The notes: a model not told the origin generated them from the sequence alone. A stretch of DNA of 5,762 nt from an uncultured Collinsella sp. (GCA_959596495.1 CAUFXK010000100.1:1-5762), one strand, 5' to 3'. Shown: positions 1 through 5,669, counted from the first letter of the stretch. A program made the numbers and translations.

Positions 1-201
1 GATAAGTATCGTTTTGAGTATACCCGCGTGTGCGGACAGGCGACCGAACGGTCTGTAAAGTGACGCGAAAGTGGGAGGAATGTCTGGGGCGGGCGGGCTC
101 GGAATGGTGCGACGAGGTGTGTACGCGCGCCGGAGGCAGGCACCGGAAAGTGTGTCCCGTTCTATCGCTCAATAATGGGGCGCATTTTCCGCAGAACCCT
201 G
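1..201. other. Unassigned region at the window edge
   Basis: No supported gene. The first 63 bases are open in plus frame 1 (ending DKYRFEYTRVCGQATERSVK then TGA) and could be the tail of a plus-strand gene that starts outside the window, but another plus frame is open over much of the same stretch, so no call is made. A small inverted repeat GACCG-AA-CGGTC lies at 42-53. A 31-codon ORF at 80-175 has a GGAGG too close to its ATG and unremarkable, Arg-rich content. Confidence 0.3.
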
Positions 202-265
202 CATAAAAGAAAAGGACCCCTTTGCAGAGGTCCTAGTCAATTCAAGGTGGCGGGGAAGGGAATCG
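202..265. repeat. 64-bp direct repeat, copy 1 (tRNA-Phe 3' end plus terminator)
   Basis: Identical over 64 bases to positions 387-450, offset by 185 bp. On the minus strand it contains the tRNA-Phe sequence from CGATT of the T-loop to the 3' end, a short linker and the terminator. This copy has no tRNA 5' part, so it cannot encode a tRNA. The repeat edge in the T-loop resembles an attachment site left by a tRNA-targeting integrase, although a simple duplication is also possible. Confidence 0.93.
205..234 (-). terminator. Duplicate copy of the tRNA-Phe terminator
   Basis: The same hairpin (stems 229-234 and 213-218) and T-run as the terminator next to tRNA-Phe, carried by the first copy of the 64-bp repeat. 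It would end any read-through or independent minus-strand transcript covering the segment between the two repeats. Confidence 0.7.
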
Positions 266-386
266 CGCCCGCGCTCCGCGCGTGCGGACCGCTGCGGCGC
301 TTCGCGCCTTGCGAGCTGCGCTGGCAAACGCTACCGCGTTTCCTCAGCTCCGCGCCCTCACGGGGTTCGATTCCGTGCGGGGCCCA
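266..386. other. Hairpin-rich GC segment between the direct repeats
   Basis: A 121-bp segment with several inverted repeats in a row: CGCGC/GCGCG (270-282, 3-nt loop), GGCGC/GCGCC (296-308, TTC loop), and a nested pair GAGCTG/CAGCTC (313-318 with 345-350) enclosing AAACGC/GCGTTT (326-331 with 336-341). At its right end a plus-strand T-arm-like hairpin, CACGG/CCGTG (359-377), holds GGTTCGATT in its loop. GGGGTTCGATTCC at 362-374 is the exact inverse of the tRNA-Phe T-arm at 444-456. No protein is supported here. It could be a small non-autonomous repeat element, a remnant of a second tRNA gene, or a structured RNA; the sequence alone does not decide. Confidence 0.6.
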
Positions 387-432
387 CATAAAAGAAAAGG
401 ACCCCTTTGCAGAGGTCCTAGTCAATTCAAGG

Positions 433-450
<18 letters not shown>
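387..450. repeat. 64-bp direct repeat, copy 2 (within and after tRNA-Phe)
   Basis: The partner of positions 202-265, forming the 3' third and terminator of the intact tRNA-Phe gene. Identity stops exactly after the CGATT of the T-loop (minus strand), so the tRNA 5' two thirds are unique to this copy. Confidence 0.93.
390..419 (-). terminator. Rho-independent terminator of tRNA-Phe
   Basis: On the minus strand the stem AGGACC (414-419) pairs with GGTCCT (398-403) around a 10-nt loop, and is followed directly by TTTTCTTTT. It lies 14 bases after the tRNA 3' end. It is part of the second copy of the 64-bp repeat. Confidence 0.85.
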
Positions 451-505
<55 letters not shown>

Positions 506-537
506 ATTTGAGGTGTGCCTCGTTTCAAGGCTTGATT

Positions 538-565
538 AGTATAACCAAGGACGCGTTCCGGTCAA
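538..565 (-). promoter_or_regulatory. Sigma70-type promoter of tRNA-Phe
   Basis: On the minus strand a TTGACC -35 box (560-565) and a TATACT -10 box (538-543) are separated by 16 bp, and both match the consensus in five of six positions. Transcription would begin near 530, about 25 bases before the mature tRNA 5' end at 505. Confidence 0.82.
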
Positions 566-570
566 CCGAG

Positions 571-590
571 AATTTTAAAAAAGTTTTTAA
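571..590 (-). promoter_or_regulatory. A/T-rich UP-like element upstream of the tRNA promoter
   Basis: Twenty bases of almost pure A/T, reading on the minus strand TTAAAAACTTTTTTAAAATT, end five bases upstream of the -35 box. Alternating A and T tracts in this position fit the UP element bound by the alpha subunit of RNA polymerase at stable-RNA promoters. The tract stands out sharply from the GC-rich surroundings. It might also help terminate transcripts arriving from the antitoxin gene. Confidence 0.55.
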
Positions 591-628
591 GCACAGCCTC
601 GGTTCTATAAATCGGCACGTCAGAGACA

Positions 629-916
629 TCAGCCGGCAGCAAGAAGTTTTTCGCTCAGAGCCGCACGGGCAAACTCACTTGGCGTCATCCCCTCGGCAGC
701 CGCCCGTCGACGAATGGCCTCCTTCATTCCCAGAGGAATCTTGACCGACAACGTTGCCGTCCCCTCACCTGAGAGCGGGGGCCGTCCATGCACGATCCCA
801 CCAACGGTATGTTCGCCATCCGGAAACTCTCCGCGCTCGTACGACTCGCACCACGCGTCAATCATTTCATCCGTTACAACCTGACCATTAGCGGCCGTAT
901 ACGTCTTGCCCATCAT
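629..916 (-). CDS. Ribbon-helix-helix antitoxin
   Basis: A 95-residue protein. The N-terminal half (about 14-50) holds DEMIDAWCESYERGEFPDG and then VHGRPPLSGEG, which resembles the toxin-neutralising region of antitoxins that read W-x-x-x-Y-E-R-G-E ... G-R-P-x-L. The C-terminal half is a ribbon-helix-helix DNA-binding unit: a strand (TATLSVKIP, 53-61), helix A (about 62-75), then the turn EGMTPSEFARAAL with helix B (about 78-92). It is expected to bind the toxin and repress the shared promoter as a dimer. The start at 916 overlaps the toxin TGA (ATGA); a second ATG directly follows at 913 and could serve instead. No obvious strong rho-independent terminator follows the TGA stop. Confidence 0.82.
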   Translation of the reverse strand: MMGKTYTAANGQVVTDEMIDAWCESYERGEFPDGEHTVGGIVHGRPPLSGEGTATLSVKIPLGMKEAIRRRAAAEGMTPSEFARAALSEKLLAAG

Positions 917-1179
917 CGACCCCTTTGCCGAGCCTGTTCAATCTCCTGCCAAAATTTCTTCTGGACTGGAGACAAGGCATGAATGATAAGCCACCCACGG
1001 AGAAGCTCGACCGCGACAAGCTCCACGCTTCGTCCGTCTGGGAGCCATCCAATCGCAAGCCATCTCGGCGGCTCGTCCTTCGACTCGCGACGAATGCACT
1101 CAGTAACCGCAAGCCAAGCGCTAAGCACCTGCTGTTCTGTCAGGTGCTTTTTAGCGTTGGGATGGATCTCAACATCCAT
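913..1179 (-). CDS. Putative type II toxin of a toxin-antitoxin pair
   Basis: An 88-residue protein beginning MDVEIHPNAKKH, with a helical segment LTEQQVLSAWLAVTECI, a central strand-turn-strand part (RWLAIGWLPDGRSVELVAVEL), then WLIIHALSPVQKKFW and a basic tail. This layout (N-terminal H-x-x-A-x-K-H, a G-x-x-x-x-G-R-x-x-E-L-V core, then an I-H-A strand) recalls small actinobacterial toxin-like proteins paired with ribbon-helix-helix antitoxins, of broadly BrnT/RelE-like size. The family assignment is from memory of the pattern, so toxin activity is inference. The start at 1179 has GGAGG at 1189-1193, nine bases upstream; the upstream in-frame ATG at 1275 falls inside the DUF192 gene and is rejected. 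It overlaps the downstream antitoxin by ATGA, the toxin-first order seen in some type II systems. Confidence 0.72.
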   Translation of the reverse strand: MDVEIHPNAKKHLTEQQVLSAWLAVTECIRRESKDEPPRWLAIGWLPDGRSVELVAVELLRGWLIIHALSPVQKKFWQEIEQARQRGR

Positions 1180-1204
1180 GCATCTTCTCCTCCATCTTAC
1201 CCAA

Positions 1205-1219
1205 TTTCGTATGACGAAA
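1205..1219. promoter_or_regulatory. Candidate operator of the toxin-antitoxin pair
   Basis: A perfect inverted repeat TTTCGT-ATG-ACGAAA lies 25 bp upstream of the toxin start, in the 58-bp gap after the DUF192 gene. Ribbon-helix-helix antitoxins usually repress their own operon through short palindromes at this position. A weak promoter can be read on the minus strand (TTGGCG at 1229-1234, 17 bp, TACGAA at 1206-1211), whose -10 box would lie inside the repeat. The operator role is inferred. Confidence 0.5.
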
Positions 1220-1237
1220 GTCCGCTGTCGCCAATTC

Positions 1238-1597
1238 TTAAGCCGGCACGCGTTGGAGAGCAGGGGTCGAAACAATGATTGAAGGACGCTCTAGTACGGC
1301 CCAGGCGCCGGGGCAGGAGCACATACGCCAGGGACGTACGTTTTCGTAGCATACGAGGACATAGCCACGTGCATCGATAAAGGCGATGTCGATGGGATAG
1401 GCCATAAAACACGTGTGAACCGAAGAGCAGCGTGGAAACGCCATGACGAGCGGCAGGCCGTTGGCGGCAACCGGACGCCGTCCCAGCATGCCGCGCAGGC
1501 GCACGACAAACGACTCCGCCACCGCAAACTCGGCCGGCGTCCAACCCAGCCTATTGAGTGCCCGCGCGTAGGCGATGTAGGACGAGACCGCGGTCAC
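1238..1597 (-). CDS. DUF192 family protein
   Basis: A 119-residue protein starting at a GTG that overlaps the upstream TGA stop (GTGA), with a G-rich ribosome site four bases before it. The DUF192 pattern is visible: RLRGMLGRRP (residues 33-42), then HTCFMAYPIDIAFIDARGYV (61-80), which matches the family core of an aromatic/Met segment followed by a P-x-D-x-x-F-I-D strand and turn, and finally a VLE near 101-103. DUF192 proteins are small beta-rich proteins of unknown biochemical role. The protein has five cysteines (57, 63, 83, 93, 95) and no signal peptide, so it is predicted to be cytoplasmic. As the last gene of the apparent pilus transcript it may have an accessory role there, but its function cannot be read from the sequence. 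A longer in-frame ORF with an ATG at 1702 is rejected because it would lie deep inside the TadE-like gene. Confidence 0.85.
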   Translation of the reverse strand: MTAVSSYIAYARALNRLGWTPAEFAVAESFVVRLRGMLGRRPVAANGLPLVMAFPRCSSVHTCFMAYPIDIAFIDARGYVLVCYENVRPWRMCSCPGAWAVLERPSIIVSTPALQRVPA

Positions 1598-2070
1598 ATG
1601 ACCACCCCCGGGCGCCATGGATCGACCGTCACCGCGCGCTCGTGCGACAACGTTGTCGGCGCCCCCAGCGGAACGCCAGCGATGCTGAGAGAAGTCGGCC
1701 ACGGCTCATAGTGCATGGTGCAGGTGTAGGTCCTAAACGTACCGGATAGGGAGAGCAGGCCACCATCCGATGCCTCCGCGCCTTGCTCGCTCGACACTTC
1801 GATCTGCAAGTCATAGCCTTCCATGGCATTCAGAATTTGAGTCTGGACCGTCGCCGAGGCATCGACAGAGCTTTCGTCGCCCTCCCCCTCCGACGCCACG
1901 GCGTGCGCCAACACGATGTCGGGCACCACGCGGTCGAAGCGCGCGACAGCGCTGGCATAGATCATGACGTTGTACACGATGAGTGCCAGCACCAGCAAAA
2001 CGGGCGTAACCACTGCCATCTCCACCGTCGCTTGGGCGCGCTCCTCGCGCAGACGCATGCGGATACTCAT
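1594..2070 (-). CDS. TadE-like minor pseudopilin
   Basis: A 158-residue protein with a 12-residue leader rich in Arg and Glu and the box RA|QATVEMAV (Ala12 at -1, Glu17 at +5). A hydrophobic helix (about 18-41) follows, then a mostly soluble part with an acidic linker and a beta-rich C-terminal half ending in DPWRPGVVM. It is a second TadE-like pseudopilin of the cluster, expected to be processed with Flp and to act at the membrane in pilus biogenesis. The ATG shares its A with the TAA stop of the TadG-like gene (TAATG), a translational-coupling arrangement that fixes the start; Met5 is a less likely alternative. It ends in a GTGA overlap with the DUF192 gene. The two TadE-like proteins differ clearly beyond the membrane helix, so they probably have separate roles. 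Confidence 0.87.
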   Translation of the reverse strand: MSIRMRLREERAQATVEMAVVTPVLLVLALIVYNVMIYASAVARFDRVVPDIVLAHAVASEGEGDESSVDASATVQTQILNAMEGYDLQIEVSSEQGAEASDGGLLSLSGTFRTYTCTMHYEPWPTSLSIAGVPLGAPTTLSHERAVTVDPWRPGVVM

Positions 2071-4235
2071 TACGACCCACCGCCCAGAGCGCCAACCAGC
2101 GTGGCGACATCGACGGTGAGCGGGATGGAGCCGCCGCCGGGCAGAGGAATCTCCGCAAGCGTGAACGTCGTGCCGCTGATGGTGCGTTCGACTTGATATT
2201 CCAACGCCTCGCAAAGCGCCTTGGGATCGGTCACGCCCAACGGAATACTTCGCAGCTTGTCTTGCGCTTGAGAGAGACCGGCAATGTCAGACCCCGGACT
2301 CTTAATGACGTTGGCGGAATCGGTCAGCACCGGCTTTCGCAGGCGCAAGTCGCACGGCTCCAACCCCAGCGCCGCCACGGACGCCGAAACGGTATCGCCG
2401 AGCCACGATGCGATGGAGCCCAACGCGCCGCTGCCCCCTCCTAGGCCTTTAATCATCTCGTCCATAAGTTCGTCGGCCGAACCTTGGATGTCTCCGTATC
2501 CCACAAGCAGCCGTCCCCAAACATCCATGACGCCATCGAGTACGCCGGCAACGCCACCCGAGCGTTCCTTCAATGTCGAGAAAAATCGCGAAAGCACATT
2601 GTTTTGCGCCGTCGCCTCATCGGGCGCCAGCACCGCGGCAGAGATGGCACCGCGATCGCCAAGCCTAACTGCCGTGTTAAACGAAGAGTTGAGCTCATCG
2701 GGGCTCGAGATGGCACCCGAAACCGCAAAGGCAACCACGCCGTTGCGACCGGACGGAGCGATACGTGGACGCTCGCCCGAAAGCGCTTTGATGGCCTGGT
2801 CAAACGCATTGCTCGCACGGTCGGTCTCGTCTTCGGTCTGACGTTCGAGCTCGAGCTCTTTGTTGCGGCATTCGACGTAGCCTTCCAGGGCGTCTTTAAA
2901 CTTGTCAAAGTGATACTCGAAGCCGTTTTCGATAGAGGTTGAAGGCGCCGCAACAGCACCAAGCGACGAAACGCCAAAATGGCATTTGCTGCATTTATCC
3001 TGTCCATCGTAATCGGCAACCGAAGCAAATCCGCTCGGCGTCCCTTTCTTATAGTTAGGGCAGGTCGTCCCGTAATGCAGATACGCCTTGTCATCGTTCA
3101 CGCTCGTCGGCCACACCGCATCGGTATAGAGCTCCGTCGCCCGAACCTCATCAGAGTTGCGCGGCAACAGTGGAATATAGGAGGAAACCCTGTCTCCGTT
3201 CTCGGTTATATATGCCCGATCGACCTCCGCACTCGCATAGGTATAAAACGCCTTACGCGCCGCAGACTCTGCCTTCATCTCGACACTCGAGCCGTGGGGC
3301 TTCTCATTTGTCAGACGCCAATGGTAGTAGTCCTTCGCGCGATCAAGGGCAACTTGGGGCTCCCACGTAACGCTCGATGAGTAATGCGGATTTTGAACAC
3401 CGGAGAGATCCGTTAGGCTTTTCGCACGCTCCCACATGCAAGAACAGCTGCCGACCGAGCCCTTGTCAGACCCACCACAATCCGCCAGCCAAGCACGCTC
3501 TTTAGCCTTCGCCGTGTCCTCAGAAGCCTTCCGCAGCTCCTCGGCCGCACACTCTAAATCATCTGATGTGTCTTTAATGGCATCGGTCGAGATCTCGGAC
3601 CCCTCGAGCGCAGCGAAGTCAGACTCGGATGTCCTGGGCACGGCAAGCGCCGTACCGGTATAGGTCACACTATCGGTATCCTGCGCCGACACCGCCTGCG
3701 TGGCACGCGCGGCGATCAGATACGGCAGAGCCGTCTCGATTTTCTGTAAGCCTTCCGATGCGCTTTTGGCAAACTTGTTGCGCGTTTTAATGATCTCAAT
3801 CCCGGTGTCGACCATATTGCCGGCAACCGGCTCGGCACCCGGGATGAGGATGGCGACCAGGCCCGTCCCGATCGTGGCAAACCCCGCCAGCCCCAGACTC
3901 AAGATGCTCGCATCAACCACCGTGGCAGCCGTGTGATAGGACGACACTACGTTGGCACCCGCCAGCGCGCCACTATCAGCCGCCACCTGAGTATCCCCGG
4001 CACGCGACATGCTCCATATCGCCGCGGTCGACGAAAACAACAATGTGAGCACCACTAGGATGACCACGGCAGAAGAAAGCGTGGTATAGGCGCCGTCTTC
4101 GATAAACAGATCGACACCGGCTCGACCCATAAAGCCGCCTCGTTTGCGGAGAGCGCCTGGTCGACGGCGGGCCGCAAACCCTTGCGTCACCCGCAACAGG
4201 CAGCGCCTAATCCCATGCAGCAATCCACGAATCAT
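2070..4235 (-). CDS. TadG-like Flp pilus-associated protein with large extracytoplasmic domain
   Basis: A 721-residue protein. It has a basic cytoplasmic N-terminus (1-40), a transmembrane helix (about 54-76), then AADSGALAGANVVSSY (86-100). This matches the N-terminal signature of TadG-like proteins, in which an A-D-x-x-A-L-A-G-A segment follows the membrane helix. A second hydrophobic stretch lies at about 109-133. The remainder is presumably outside the membrane: helical or coiled-coil-like stretches (about 215-250 and 445-487), ten cysteines including a C-S-C at 264-266 and a CSKCH at 415-419, and a Gly-rich C-terminus. A degenerate prepilin-like segment DGAYTTLSS precedes the helix but lacks Glu at +5. 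I found no von Willebrand A metal site such as DxSxS, although some TadG proteins have one. The start at 4235 is chosen for GGAGG at 4242-4246, six bases upstream; a longer in-frame extension to 4337 lies inside the TadE-like gene and is rejected. The stop overlaps the next start as TAATG. Confidence 0.85.
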   Translation of the reverse strand: MIRGLLHGIRRCLLRVTQGFAARRRPGALRKRGGFMGRAGVDLFIEDGAYTTLSSAVVILVVLTLLFSSTAAIWSMSRAGDTQVAADSGALAGANVVSSYHTAATVVDASILSLGLAGFATIGTGLVAILIPGAEPVAGNMVDTGIEIIKTRNKFAKSASEGLQKIETALPYLIAARATQAVSAQDTDSVTYTGTALAVPRTSESDFAALEGSEISTDAIKDTSDDLECAAEELRKASEDTAKAKERAWLADCGGSDKGSVGSCSCMWERAKSLTDLSGVQNPHYSSSVTWEPQVALDRAKDYYHWRLTNEKPHGSSVEMKAESAARKAFYTYASAEVDRAYITENGDRVSSYIPLLPRNSDEVRATELYTDAVWPTSVNDDKAYLHYGTTCPNYKKGTPSGFASVADYDGQDKCSKCHFGVSSLGAVAAPSTSIENGFEYHFDKFKDALEGYVECRNKELELERQTEDETDRASNAFDQAIKALSGERPRIAPSGRNGVVAFAVSGAISSPDELNSSFNTAVRLGDRGAISAAVLAPDEATAQNNVLSRFFSTLKERSGGVAGVLDGVMDVWGRLLVGYGDIQGSADELMDEMIKGLGGGSGALGSIASWLGDTVSASVAALGLEPCDLRLRKPVLTDSANVIKSPGSDIAGLSQAQDKLRSIPLGVTDPKALCEALEYQVERTISGTTFTLAEIPLPGGGSIPLTVDVATLVGALGGGS

Positions 4236-4743
4236 AATCTCCCTCCAGCCATTCGGGACGCGATTGATACGAGACATCGACCTTGAGCTCAACGTAGCCG
4301 CCCTCGGCGGTACCACCCATAGCCTGCGCAAACGCACCGATCACAGGCAACGGCTTGACCTCGCCGGAAACGGACACGGACGAGACGCCACCCGCACCGG
4401 CCCGGCCAAGCTCGATATCCCACGACAACGGCCCGCCGGCATGAAAGATCGAAACGTTGGGCACTGCGGCAAGTCGGCGGCGGGTGAACTCCTTAAGATC
4501 GTCGTCCTCCGCCGTCGTCGTGGTCATGAGCCGCGCGGTCTCGGCGGCGGCAGACTCCATGACCGCGCGCGTATAGAGCAGGCACACCGGTTGCAGCGCG
4601 AGAAGGATGAGTGTCAGAAACGTCGGCAGCAAAAAAGCGGCCTCGACCGTAGACTGCGCCCGGTCCTCGCGCGCGGCATCAATACAACGCGATGTCCTTA
4701 GCGGCCGCAGCGGCGTCGATAACCGACGTCGAGGCAACGCCAT
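4207..4743 (-). CDS. TadE-like minor pseudopilin (start uncertain)
   Basis: With the ATG at 4743 the product is 178 residues. It has the prepilin-type box RA|QSTVEAAF (Ala29 at -1, Glu34 at +5), a hydrophobic helix (about 35-57), then LLYTRAVMESAAAETARL, a helix typical of TadE-like proteins, and a roughly 110-residue beta-rich extracytoplasmic part. TadE-like pseudopilins are processed by the prepilin peptidase and are needed for Flp pilus formation. The start is doubtful. The ATG at 4743 lies 62 bp inside the preceding pilin gene, and the first 20 codons are rich in codons unlike the rest (CGA, TTA, CTA, AGG, ACA, TGT). An ATT codon at 4681-4683 overlaps the preceding TGA and would give a 9-residue leader like those of its neighbours. 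No ATG, GTG or TTG in this frame lies between 4737 and the box. The gene overlaps the next one by 29 bp. Confidence 0.85.
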   Translation of the reverse strand: MALPRRRLSTPLRPLRTSRCIDAAREDRAQSTVEAAFLLPTFLTLILLALQPVCLLYTRAVMESAAAETARLMTTTTAEDDDLKEFTRRRLAAVPNVSIFHAGGPLSWDIELGRAGAGGVSSVSVSGEVKPLPVIGAFAQAMGGTAEGGYVELKVDVSYQSRPEWLEGDYDSWIAAWD

Positions 4744-4897
4744 GGGATGCCGCCCGCTCAACCAGCGCCGCCAAGCGCCCATCGGTGCCGGCACGCCAAA
4801 GTCCCGCGATCGCCAGCACGATCGATAACAGCGCCACCGTGACGATGGCGTATTCGACCGTCGCCTGGGCAGATTCCTCACGCAGGACATCATGCAT
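4679..4897 (-). CDS. Second Flp-like / small pseudopilin
   Basis: A 72-residue protein with a 10-residue leader and the box SA|QATVEYAIV, with Ala10 at -1, Glu15 at +5 and Tyr16 at +6. A hydrophobic helix (about 13-34) follows, then a short helical, Ala-rich tail. The E-E-S-A-Q and T-x-E-Y-A-I pattern is shared with the Flp protein encoded upstream, so this is a paralogue of the pilin or a minor pilin; a very short TadE-like protein is the alternative. The strong ribosome site AAAGGAGG at 4907-4914 lies nine bases before the ATG, inside the end of the preceding gene, and one base separates the preceding TGA from this start. Strong translation would suit a structural subunit. Confidence 0.85.
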   Translation of the reverse strand: MHDVLREESAQATVEYAIVTVALLSIVLAIAGLWRAGTDGRLAALVERAASHGVASTSVIDAAAAAKDIALY

Positions 4898-4898
4898 T

Positions 4899-5462
4899 TC
4901 ACGATCCCTCCTTTGAGTCCGTTGCCTGCGGGCTCAGGCGCACGGCGCGCAGACGACACGAAGCATCGCCAGCATCCGCGGCAATTGTCACCATATCGAC
5001 CCAGCCGCGTCCGTCGCGCACGATGGCGCCCCACACGTTTCCCTTGATGTCGAGATAGCCGCTCAGAGCAAGTTGCGCCGTGGGTACCTCGCGATAGGCA
5101 CGCAGCATATCCGCCGCCGCTTCGGTCATCGGTCGGTCCTCGGACCATGCAAGCCGGACCGCAATCGCGTTGCCCTCAGGCGAATCCGTCGCAGCGCCAG
5201 ACCGCTTGTCGAGCGTCCGCAGAAAGGTTTGCGCCGTGACAGCGACATCCGAATCGTCCGCATCTCGCATCTCATCTTTTTGAGACGCCACCGCCGAATC
5301 TGAGCCCAAATCGGAGGCGGTCCCAGGACGCTGCTGCCGCGCGGCGTTAAGCCCCCAAAGCACCGCCGCTATCGCCACGGTCAGGCAAGCAAACACCAGC
5401 AGCACCCCGATGGGGCGCTCGCCCTCTACAGGCTGTTGATGCCCTCGCTGATAGCGTTCCAT
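4899..5462 (-). CDS. Membrane-anchored protein of unknown function in the tad operon
   Basis: A 187-residue protein that I do not recognise as a named family. Visible parts are a short basic/polar N-terminus (1-17), one strong transmembrane helix (about 18-39), an Ala/Ser/Asp-rich linker (about 40-73), and a compact C-terminal region (about 74-178) of mixed helix and strand, with WGAIVRDGRGWVDMVTI near its middle. Positive charges before the helix suggest an N-in, C-out single-pass protein with its globular part outside the membrane. There is no prepilin box. The ATG at 5462 lies inside the end of flp (37-bp overlap) and has only a weak ribosome site, so translation is probably coupled to flp; no better in-frame start was seen. 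Its location between two pilin genes suggests a role in pilus assembly or anchoring, but this is inference from context alone. Confidence 0.75.
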   Translation of the reverse strand: MERYQRGHQQPVEGERPIGVLLVFACLTVAIAAVLWGLNAARQQRPGTASDLGSDSAVASQKDEMRDADDSDVAVTAQTFLRTLDKRSGAATDSPEGNAIAVRLAWSEDRPMTEAAADMLRAYREVPTAQLALSGYLDIKGNVWGAIVRDGRGWVDMVTIAADAGDASCRLRAVRLSPQATDSKEGS

Positions 5463-5659
5463 AGATCTTGGACCTTGCCCTTAAATGCGACGATGGCGAT
5501 AATCGCGATCACCACGAGCACGCCGACCAAGATGGCATACTCGGTGGTACCCTGTGCACTCTCCTCCTGCAATAGTTCCTTGGCGCGCTGACGAACATGT
5601 GCCGCCCGGCAAAACGCCCAGCCCTGGACCTTGCCAGCAGCGTCAGTCATCGTGTTCAT
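5426..5659 (-). CDS. flp: Flp family type IVb major pilin
   Basis: A 77-residue prepilin and likely structural subunit of the Tad pilus. The N-terminal leader is hydrophilic and basic (residues 1-35). It is followed by the processing box SA|QGTTEY, in which cleavage after Ala35 places Glu40 at +5 and Tyr41 at +6, the Glu-Tyr pair typical of Flp pilins. A single hydrophobic helix (about residues 42-59) follows, then a short polar tail ending in SEGINSL. The mature protein would be about 42 residues, within the normal Flp range. The start is supported by GGAGG at 5665-5669, five bases from the ATG; Met4 is a weaker alternative. The 35-residue leader is long compared with the 10-12 residues of the other pilin-like genes here. 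The gene sits directly after the TadC-like gene, and its 3' end overlaps the next gene by 37 bp. Confidence 0.92.
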   Translation of the reverse strand: MNTMTDAAGKVQGWAFCRAAHVRQRAKELLQEESAQGTTEYAILVGVLVVIAIIAIVAFKGKVQDLWNAISEGINSL

Positions 5660-5669
5660 GTATTCCTCC

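Noticed and set aside
80..175. 31-codon ORF preceded by GGGAGGA
   Set aside because: The ribosome-site spacing of one to two bases is too short, the product is short, Gly/Arg-rich and featureless, and no conservation can be judged.
925..1282. Two overlapping plus-strand open frames of 117 and 99 codons
   Set aside because: They are antisense to the toxin gene, which has a good ribosome site and an ATGA overlap with its partner. No family features are visible on the plus strand.
1415..1749. Plus-strand open frames of 98 and 63 codons
   Set aside because: They are antisense to the DUF192 and TadE-like genes, both supported by family motifs and stop/start overlaps.
2284..2841. 185-codon open frame on the plus strand
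   Set aside because: It lies antisense within the TadG-like gene, which has a good ribosome site and a clear TadG-like N-terminus. The plus-strand translation is low-complexity (Ser, Pro, Ala) with no recognisable motif.
4144..4701. 185-codon open frame on the plus strand
   Set aside because: It is Arg-rich shadow translation of GC-rich DNA, antisense to the TadE-like and TadG-like genes, with no domain.
4744..5148. Upstream extension of the TadE-like frame to an ATG at 5148
   Set aside because: The extension runs through the second pilin and part of the unknown membrane protein in a different frame, and its translation is Arg/Cys-rich and unlike a leader. The real protein begins close to its prepilin box.
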